Assembly (NCBI GenBank): GCA_026388615.1
Contig: JAPLJL010000346.1
Span: forward strand, 1 to 10,186
Reading direction: 5' to 3'
Origin: Pseudomonadota bacterium
GTDB lineage: Bacteria; Desulfobacterota; JAPLJL01
Length of the DNA: 10,186 bases
Shown: one piece after another, positions 6,701-10,186 of the stretch
Layout of the letters: every line of letters starts with the position of its first letter
Position numbering within the stretch: the first letter of the stretch is position 1
The notes under the pieces: model-generated
The model's database searches: none
The model's input: only the letters and a program-made list of their open reading frames with translations
What the model was told of the DNA's origin: nothing
Translations under genes and position numbers: made by a program

Positions 6701-8228
6701 GATCAACCGGGTGGTGGTGGCCTCCTGCTCACCCCGGACCCACGAGCCGCTTTTCCAGGATACCCTCCGGGAGGCCGGGCTGAACAAGTACCTTTTCGAG
6801 ATGGCCAATATCCGCGACCAGTGCTCCTGGGTGCATTTTTCCCATCCCCGGGAGGCGACAGCCAAGGCCGGCGACCTGATCCGGATGGCGGTGGCCCGGG
6901 CCGCCACCCTGGAAGCCCTGGAGGAATTCCCCATGCCGATCAAGCACCGCGCCCTGGTGATCGGAGGGGGGCTCGCGGGGATCAGTGCCAGCCTTTCTCT
7001 TTCCGCCCAGGGTTTTGAAACGGTCCTGGTCGAGAAAACCGATAAGCTCGGAGGCCACCTGGCCGGGATCCAGTCCACCCTTGAGGGGTTCAACCCCGGT
7101 CCCTGGCTGGAAGAGCTGATTACCAGACTGGAGCGGGATCCCCGGATCACCATCTATAAAAACGCCGAGATCACGGATTTTTCCGGCTACGTGGGTAATT
7201 TCCTCACCACCATCGCCGTCGGGAAAGAAAAGAAGGAGATCGAGCACGGCGTCGCGATCGTGGCGACCGGGGCGGAGGAATATAAACCGACGGAATACCT
7301 CTACGGGCAGTCCGCCCGGGTGGTCACCCAGAAGGAGCTGGAAGGCATCCTGGCCCGGGGCGGGGCGAGCCTCCGGGAGGCGCGGTCCGTGGTCATGATC
7401 CAGTGCGTGGGCTCGCGCGAGGAAAAACACATGTACTGCAGCCGGATCTGCTGCAGCCAGGCGGTGAAAAACGCCCTGAAGCTCAAGGAGATGAATCCGG
7501 GGCTCCAGGTCTCCATCCTTTTCCGGGATATCCGGACCTACGCCTTCCGGGAACTTTATTATAAGAAAGCCCGGGAAAAAGGGGTGCTCTTCTTCCGCTT
7601 CGACCCGGAGGAAAAGCCCCGGGTAAGCCGGGATGACCAGGGGCGTCTCCAGGTCGAGGTCCTGGATCTTTCCCTGAACCGCTGGGTCCGGTTGAGTCCG
7701 GATTATCTGGTCTTGAGCGCCGCGGTCCGCCCCCGGGCCGACGCCCATGAACTCGCGACCCGGCTCAAACTGCCCCTGAACGCGGACGGCTTCTTCATGG
7801 AAGCCCACCTGAAGCTCCGGCCCCTGGATTTCGCCAACGAGGGGATTTTCCTCGCCGGCCTGGCCCACTCACCCAAGTTCATCGGGGAAAGCCTGGTCCA
7901 AGCCCAGGGCGCGGTTTCCCGGGCGGCCACGATTCTTTCCCAGCCCTTCCTGAACGTGGGCGGGGTCGTCGCGGTGGTGGACGCGGAGCGCTGCGCGGCC
8001 TGCCTTACCTGTGTCCGGGAGTGCCCCTTCCAAGTGCCCCGGATCGGGGAGAAGGGGGTGGCCGAGATCGCCGCGGCCGCCTGCCAGGGCTGCGGGATCT
8101 GCGCCGCCGCCTGCCCGCGCAAGGCGATCTTCCTGCAGAATTATAAGGATGAACAGGTGGTCTCAAAATTAAAGGCACTTTATGAAGACAACGACCAAGT
8201 TCCAAGCTCCAATAACCAAACAATTTAG
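3720..8228 (+). CDS. hdrA: HdrA-type flavoprotein: duplicated HdrA with an inserted GltD/NfnB-like NAD(P)H module
   Basis: HdrA is the FAD-containing hub of Hdr complexes and the site of electron bifurcation. This one has 1502 residues. In order: FAD Rossmann motif GGGIAG (26-31) with NDCSMCMISPKL; ferredoxin motif C122-C125-C128-C132; the HdrA RKAIY...PQAIP...ID segment (to about 170). Then comes an insert (about 172-635) with GltD N-terminal cysteines C172/C176 and C215/C219/C223, FAD motif GSGPAG (268-273), NAD(P)H motif GGGNVAID (400-407) with YRR...EMPA, and AGGD (543-546). HdrA resumes with C636/639/642/645/648/652, EYGYG and WIQCVGSRD. A second HdrA half begins near 935 (CRCGTNI, C943/C945; GGGLAG 1082-1087; IQCVGSRE), ending in two ferredoxin motifs (C1425-C1435, C1455-C1465). 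The frame is open throughout. No Shine-Dalgarno is visible. The last 12 or so residues are repeat-derived. A role in NAD(P)H-linked bifurcation is inferred. Confidence 0.93.
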   Translation: MDTQENKGPLPIKETTAPVGAVMVVGGGIAGIQASLDLANSGFQVYLVEETSAIGGRMAELDKTFPTNDCSMCMISPKLVEVDKHRNIEIITNAEVKTVEGQAGNFRVKVEKRPRFVDLEKCNACGDCVEKCPVFLASEFDDKLALRKAIYKRYPQAIPSAFLIDKRGSSPCKVVCPAHISVQGYVALIAQGRDREALDLIRAEVPFPAVLGRVCPHPCEAKCTRKDVEEPIAICDLKRFAADAVAAGGEDPLPVPAEKKTEKVAVVGSGPAGLTAAYYLALSGYPVTVFESLPVPGGMMAVGIPSYRLPREILNREIGRVKSLGVEIRTGITVGKSPYRLPELMSQGFQAVFLAVGAHKNRSLEIPGEDLQGVIPGVDYLRAANLGRPLPVGKKVAVIGGGNVAIDAVRTVLRQGAEEAFILYRRSRAEMPASREEIEEAEEEGIKINYLAAPVRILGEGGKVKGIECLRMELGNPDAGGRRKPVPVPGSEFRLEADTVIPAVGQVPDLAWLAGEKEFSLTSQSNLKADPVTRETGVKGVFAGGDMVSGPATVIEAIAAGKEAAVSIDRYLRGEDLRVGRPPEFREAGEIPGLTDVEPRPRVKMPARPGRERLRDFSEVKPGLSEAQAREEAGRCLACGLCSECYQCVEACQVKAIDHGMRKEEVELQVGSMILAPGFAPFDARIKGEYGYGRMPNVVTSLEFERILSASGPFSGQILRPSDKKHPKKVAWIQCVGSRDSLCGREYCSSVCCMYATKEAIIAQEHEPGLETTIFYNDLRAFGKGFERYYESARGKFGVRYQRGIISAVKEKQSTHNLVLQYSGEGGRERREEEFELVVLSVGLDPSPEAQELARRLGIGLNPHGFCRTEESSPNVTSRPGIYVAGAFSSPLDIPESVMSASSAACLAAQAIAGSRGTLVGEKVYPPERDVRGEEPRVGVFICRCGTNIARVVEISPLVLAAARLPGVVHVEENLYTCSTDTQRRITEVIREKGINRVVVASCSPRTHEPLFQDTLREAGLNKYLFEMANIRDQCSWVHFSHPREATAKAGDLIRMAVARAATLEALEEFPMPIKHRALVIGGGLAGISASLSLSAQGFETVLVEKTDKLGGHLAGIQSTLEGFNPGPWLEELITRLERDPRITIYKNAEITDFSGYVGNFLTTIAVGKEKKEIEHGVAIVATGAEEYKPTEYLYGQSARVVTQKELEGILARGGASLREARSVVMIQCVGSREEKHMYCSRICCSQAVKNALKLKEMNPGLQVSILFRDIRTYAFRELYYKKAREKGVLFFRFDPEEKPRVSRDDQGRLQVEVLDLSLNRWVRLSPDYLVLSAAVRPRADAHELATRLKLPLNADGFFMEAHLKLRPLDFANEGIFLAGLAHSPKFIGESLVQAQGAVSRAATILSQPFLNVGGVVAVVDAERCAACLTCVRECPFQVPRIGEKGVAEIAAAACQGCGICAAACPRKAIFLQNYKDEQVVSKLKALYEDNDQVPSSNNQTI
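8194..8225 (-). repeat. AT-rich dispersed repeat fragment at the 3' end of hdrA
   Basis: Its reverse complement (TTTGGTTATTGGAGCTTGG core) matches 8904-8934 with few differences, so an inverted pair surrounds the second DUF559 unit. It encodes the last residues of HdrA (QVPSSNNQTI), and the stop TAG lies at its edge. Confidence 0.7.
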
Positions 8229-8264
8229 GGATGAGAGAGTCATTTGGAAATTGTTATCTATTTT

Positions 8265-8334
8265 CCCTCCCCCTTGAGGGGGGAGGGTGGGGCCTCCGGC
8301 TCGTAGGAACCTACGGCTCGGAGAGGAGAGGGTG
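8265..8334 (+). repeat. Left palindromic repeat of DUF559 unit 2 (copy R5, with nested palindrome)
   Basis: It has the same CCCTCCCCC / GGGGGAGGG stem as the copy at 3143. A nested insert of about 28 bases contains the hairpin CGTAGG-AA-CCTACG, then GAGAGGAGAGGGTG carries the ribosome site and GTG start. Relative to the copy at 3143 it lacks about 33 bases in the middle of the nested insert. Confidence 0.8.
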
Positions 8335-8750
8335 AAAAAAGATATTAAGAAAAATATTGAAGCTGCAAAGAGCTTAAGGAAAAGATCAACCGAAGCAGAA
8401 AAGCTTTTATGGAATCAACTGAGGTAAAAAGGTTGGAAGGTTTGAAATTTAGAAGACAGCAACCAATTGGTAAATATATTGTCGATTTTGTGAGTTTGGA
8501 GAAATTGATAGTGATTGAATTGGATGGCGGTCAACATGCGATTGAGAAAGAAAAAGATATTGAAAGGGATAAATGGTTAATTAAAGAAGGTTTTAAAGTT
8601 TTAAGATTTTGGGACAATGAAGTTTTACAAAATATCGAAGGGGTAATGGAAATAATACGTGAAAATTGTTTGTCACCCTCCCCTTCATCCCCCCTGGCCG
8701 ACCCGAGCGGTCGTCTCGGGCAGGCTCCCCTCAAGGGAGGGGAGATTTAA
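8332..8750 (+). pseudogene. DUF559 endonuclease-like gene, frameshifted
   Basis: From the GTG at 8332 the reading matches the first DUF559 copy (KSLRKRSTEAEKLLWNQL) and then meets TAA at 8425-8427. Compared with the first copy, one base is missing between CTGAGG and TAAAAAGG. Restoring it joins the N-terminus to the rest of the domain, which continues in the other frame as KFRRQQPIGKYIVDF, IELDGGQH and VLRFWDNE to the stop at 8748-8750. An ATG at 8409 in the downstream frame could give a 113-residue product that keeps the putative catalytic D, E-x-D and H but lacks the first helix. Eleven extra residues (LADPSGRLGQA) near the end come from a palindrome inserted in the repeat without breaking the frame. 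A sequencing error at the A-run is possible. Confidence 0.8.
8672..8744 (-). repeat. Right inverted palindromic repeat of DUF559 unit 2 (copy R6, with nested palindrome)
   Basis: It matches the inverted repeat at 3584-3624 but carries a 33-base insert with its own stem (CCCGAG / CTCGGG, extended by GCC / GGC). The insert differs in sequence from those in the left repeats but lies at a similar place, beside the main hairpin. Confidence 0.75.
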
Positions 8751-8778
8751 TGTTTGGATGACATTGTTCAATATTATT

Positions 8779-8816
8779 CCCTCCCCCTGGAGGGGGGAGG
8801 GAGAGGGAGAGGGTGA
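8779..8816 (+). repeat. Solitary palindromic repeat before mvhD (copy R7)
   Basis: CCCTCCCCCTGGAGGGGGGAGG is the stem-loop, followed by GAGAGGGAGAGGGTGAAAA. It occupies the same position relative to DUF559 unit 2 as the copy at 3654 does to unit 1: a solitary, same-strand copy just downstream of the unit. Confidence 0.75.
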
Positions 8817-8847
8817 AAATAAAAAGTTTTATTTGAGCATTTTAAAT

Positions 8848-8943
8848 CTTGGTAATTGATATTTGTTTGGTAATTGGAATTTGAATTTTGTTTGGTGATT
8901 GGCATTTGTTTGGTAATTGGAGCTTGGTTATTGGAATTTGATT
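8848..8943 (+). repeat. AT-rich imperfect tandem repeat upstream of mvhD
   Basis: Three to four imperfect units of the form TTTGTTTGGTAATTGGAAT (about 8861-8880, 8887-8905, 8905-8922 and a last partial unit) end a few bases before the mvhD ribosome site. Part of it recurs inverted at the end of hdrA. Units are variable and not separated by constant-length unique spacers, so it is not a CRISPR array. Confidence 0.7.
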
Positions 8944-8948
8944 CTACG

Positions 8949-8955
8949 AAGGAGG
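8949..8955 (+). promoter_or_regulatory. Strong ribosome binding site of mvhD
   Basis: AAGGAGG lies 4 bases before the ATG at 8960 and fixes the mvhD start. It is the best Shine-Dalgarno site in the operon; hdrC, hdrB and hdrA have none that is obvious. Confidence 0.8.
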
Positions 8956-8959
8956 TTGA

Positions 8960-9379
8960 ATGACGGAATTTGAGCCCAAGGTAGTGGCCTTCTGCTGCCA
9001 TTACTGCGCTTACTCCGCGGCGGACCTGGCGGGTTCCCTCCGGCTGGAATATCCCGCGAACGTGAGGATCGTGAAACTCATGTGCACCGGCCGGGTGGAT
9101 GTGGTCCACCTGCTCCAGGCCTTCGAGGCCGGGGCGGACGCGGTCCTGGTCGCCGGCTGAGAGGAAGGCGACTGCCATTTCCTGGAAGGAAATGTAAAGG
9201 CCAAGCGGCGGGTCGGGTACGCGCGCAAATTACTGCGGGAGGCGGGGCTGGAGGGGGAGAGACTCGAGATGTTTAACCTCGGGGCCTCCGATGCCGGCAA
9301 GTTCGCCGCCGCGGTCAACGAGATGACGGAAAGGGCCCGGAAGCTCGGCCCGAATCCGTTGAGAAAAAGTAGAGAGTAG
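8960..9379 (+). CDS. mvhD: MvhD-like hydrogenase/Hdr iron-sulfur subunit, selenoprotein (Sec67, TGA at 9158-9160)
   Basis: MvhD (FrhD/VhuD family) is a small Fe-S protein that carries electrons to HdrA. The frame from ATG 8960 runs 66 codons to a TGA, then continues for 72 family-like codons to TAG at 9377-9379, giving 139 residues, a usual length. Before the TGA: CCHYCAYSAADLAG (C12, C13, C16) and MCTGRVD (C42). After it: EEGDCHFLEGN (C72, H73), KAKRRV and a C-terminal helix. The family has a conserved cysteine where the TGA falls (AG-C-xxxDCH), so selenocysteine is the natural reading. A bacterial SECIS-like hairpin follows at 9176-9194. Selenocysteine in this family is known, for example VhuD of Methanococcus. 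Standard gene calling would split or truncate the gene. It lies between hdrA and metV, fitting an Hdr-MetFV complex. Its end runs into a purine-rich tandem repeat. Confidence 0.9.
9176..9194 (+). promoter_or_regulatory. Bacterial SECIS-like hairpin in mvhD
   Basis: A perfect 7-bp stem CATTTCC / GGAAATG closes a 5-base loop TGGAA. The loop begins 22 bases after the TGA and has G at its second position. This meets the usual bacterial SECIS rules: a short stem close to the UGA, and a G among the first two loop bases. It lies within the coding sequence (HFLEGN codons), as bacterial SECIS elements do. Confidence 0.75.
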
Positions 9380-9399
9380 AGAGGATAGAGTAGAGAGGG
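9365..9399 (+). repeat. Purine-rich short tandem repeat at the end of mvhD
   Basis: Imperfect repeats of TAGAGAG/GTAGAG fill this stretch. It encodes the last few residues of MvhD (RKSRE) and supplies its TAG stop. Confidence 0.6.
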
Positions 9400-9403
9400 T
9401 AGC

Positions 9404-9421
9404 CGCAGGCTTTAGCCTGCG
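9404..9421 (+). repeat. Small perfect hairpin downstream of mvhD
   Basis: CGCAGGCT-TT-AGCCTGCG is a perfect 8-bp inverted repeat 24 bases after the mvhD stop. No T-run follows on the + strand, so intrinsic termination is doubtful. It may be another dispersed palindrome or a transcript-stabilising hairpin. Confidence 0.6.
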
Positions 9422-9466
9422 AAGTAAATGTTGTGTTTTATATGTTTATTGGTTTTTCAAAACCCC

Positions 9467-9619
9467 GGGGGGTGGGTTCTCGCGACTCACACTCTTAGTA
9501 AACCAGGCTTTGATGAACTCGATGATAAAGTATTTATCGATACTGGCTAGACCCTGCGGGTCAGCCTGCCGTGATTACGGTACGGCACCTATTTGTGTGA
9601 GGAGCGAAACCCACCCCCC
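9467..9619. repeat. Large palindromic element / possible structured RNA between mvhD and metV
   Basis: The ends pair over about 25 positions: 9467-9478 with 9608-9619 (12 perfect pairs, GGGGGGTGGGTT), 9480-9483 with 9604-9607, a symmetrical GA/GA internal step, then 9486-9492 with 9595-9601 (CTCACAC/GTGTGAG). The enclosed 100 bases hold further hairpins: 9523-9529/9533-9539, GACCC-TGC-GGGTC (9550-9562) and TGCCGT/ACGGCA (9567-9587). CAGGCT (9504-9509) could also pair with AGCCTG (9563-9568). No reading frame of useful length crosses it. It could be a MITE-like element with terminal inverted repeats, or a folded leader or small RNA. I do not recognise the family. The rest of the 9380-9674 gap shows only the repeats listed and AT-rich sequence. 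Confidence 0.6.
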
Positions 9620-9663
9620 AAAAAAGAAAAAGGGGTGAGGGGGAAAAAGTTAGAAATAAGAGT

Positions 9664-9668
9664 AGGAG
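9664..9668 (+). promoter_or_regulatory. Ribosome binding site of metV
   Basis: AGGAG lies 6 bases before the ATG at 9675 and supports that start. Confidence 0.75.
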
Positions 9669-9674
9669 AGAAAG

Positions 9675-10186
9675 ATGATTGTCGCCGAAAGAAAGCCTTT
9701 TGCTGAAATCAAGGAGATGCTTTCCGGTTACCGGAAGATTCTCATCCTGGGCTGCGGCACCTGCGTGAGCGTGTGCATGGCCGGGGGGGAAAAGGAGACC
9801 GGGATCCTGGCCTCCCAGCTCCGGATGGCCTTCGAGAAGGAAAACCGGGAGGTTGAAATCAAGGAAGCCACCATCCTGCGCCAGTGCGACCGGGAATACA
9901 TCGAGACGATCCGGAAAACGGCGGGCGAATCCGAAGCCGTGCTTTCCCTGGCCTGCGGTGCTGGGGTCCAGTTCGCGGCGGAACTCCTCGCGCCCCTCCT
10001 GGTCCTTCCCGGGGTGAACACCAGGTTCATCGGGGTGGCCGAAGGGGAGGGGGTCTGGAGCGAGAGATGCCGGGCCTGCGGGGACTGCGTGCTTTCCGAA
10101 ACCGCCGGGATCTGCCCGGTTACCATCTGCGCCAAGAGTCTCCTAAACGGCCCCTGCGGGGGCACCAGGGACGGCAAGTGCGAAGT
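9675..10186 (+). CDS. metV: MetV, zinc/cysteine-rich subunit of methylenetetrahydrofolate reductase (3' truncated by window)
   Basis: MetV corresponds to the MTHFR C-terminal-like domain family, found next to MetF in acetogens and other Wood-Ljungdahl organisms; it is the partner through which MetF is thought to receive electrons. The 170 residues seen contain LGCGTCVSVC (C27, C30, C34), a Rossmann-like region with single cysteines at 71 and 94, and the diagnostic C-terminal block CRACGDC (C132, C135, C138) then LSETAGICPVTICAKSLLNGPCGG (139-163; C147, C152, C161). The frame is still open at the window edge; the family usually runs to a little over 200 residues, so most is present. The start has a good ribosome site. 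The gap from mvhD is 295 bases, filled by repeats, so a separate promoter is possible. metF is expected immediately downstream. Confidence 0.9.
   Translation, partial: MIVAERKPFAEIKEMLSGYRKILILGCGTCVSVCMAGGEKETGILASQLRMAFEKENREVEIKEATILRQCDREYIETIRKTAGESEAVLSLACGAGVQFAAELLAPLLVLPGVNTRFIGVAEGEGVWSERCRACGDCVLSETAGICPVTICAKSLLNGPCGGTRDGKCE

Larger units (their letters stand above)
8265..8744 (+). mobile_element. Putative DUF559/palindrome mobile unit 2 (decayed)
   Basis: The organisation is as in the first unit: inverted palindromes at 8265-8334 and 8672-8744 around a low-GC DUF559 gene, here frameshifted. It sits between hdrA and mvhD and interrupts an otherwise standard gene order. Outside it lies an inverted pair of a different AT-rich repeat (8194-8225 and 8848-8943). 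Confidence 0.4.

Noticed and set aside
8848..8943. Possible CRISPR-like array in the AT-rich repeats before mvhD
   Set aside because: Units are imperfect, of variable length and directly adjacent, without unique spacers of constant size, and there are no cas genes.
9158..9160. Reading the TGA as a nonsense mutation that makes mvhD a pseudogene
   Set aside because: The TGA sits at a family cysteine position, the downstream frame is fully conserved, and a SECIS-like hairpin follows. Selenocysteine explains all three.
9461..9550. A short peptide-like frame (ending SKPGFDELDDKVFIDTG) across the palindromic element
   Set aside because: It is under 35 codons, has no start codon or ribosome site, and overlaps the stem-forming arm. 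It could be a relic of an older gene, but nothing supports translation.

Overview
The window comes from a high-GC anaerobic bacterium that uses the Wood-Ljungdahl (reductive acetyl-CoA) pathway. Desulfobacterota or a related uncultured lineage would fit, but nothing here fixes the taxon. The main block is an operon-like series on the + strand: hdrC, hdrB, a giant hdrA, a selenocysteine-containing mvhD, and metV (cut by the right edge). This is the gene order I recall for the Moorella thermoacetica MetFV-HdrABC-MvhD methylenetetrahydrofolate reductase complex. metF would be expected just beyond the right edge. fdhD, for formate dehydrogenase maturation, lies upstream on the same strand. At the left edge, the start of an unidentified exported or membrane protein runs the other way.

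Layout: 1-434 partial minus-strand membrane protein; 435-662 divergent promoter region; 663-1466 fdhD; 1555-2163 hdrC; 2206-3090 hdrB; 3243-3629 DUF559 endonuclease-like gene inside a palindromic repeat unit; 3720-8228 hdrA; 8332-8750 a second, frameshifted DUF559 unit; 8960-9379 mvhD, read through an in-frame TGA; 9467-9619 a large palindromic element; 9675 to the end, metV.

How the genes work together: HdrB and HdrC carry electrons through cysteine-rich and ferredoxin-type Fe-S clusters. HdrA is the flavin hub. MvhD usually links HdrA to an electron-donating module, and MetV (with MetF) is the methylene-THF reductase part. The notable feature is HdrA: 1502 residues, made of two HdrA-type halves, with a complete GltD/NfnB-like NAD(P)H-binding flavoprotein module of about 465 residues inserted in the first half. 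This suggests a fused NAD(P)H entry or exit point for flavin-based electron bifurcation. That role is inference.

The other theme is repeat invasion. Nearly every gap in the operon holds a dispersed or simple repeat, and several proteins take their first or last residues from repeat sequence. The two low-GC DUF559 genes sit between inverted copies of a G/C-stretch palindrome, while solitary copies lie nearby. This resembles an autonomous unit with non-autonomous derivatives.
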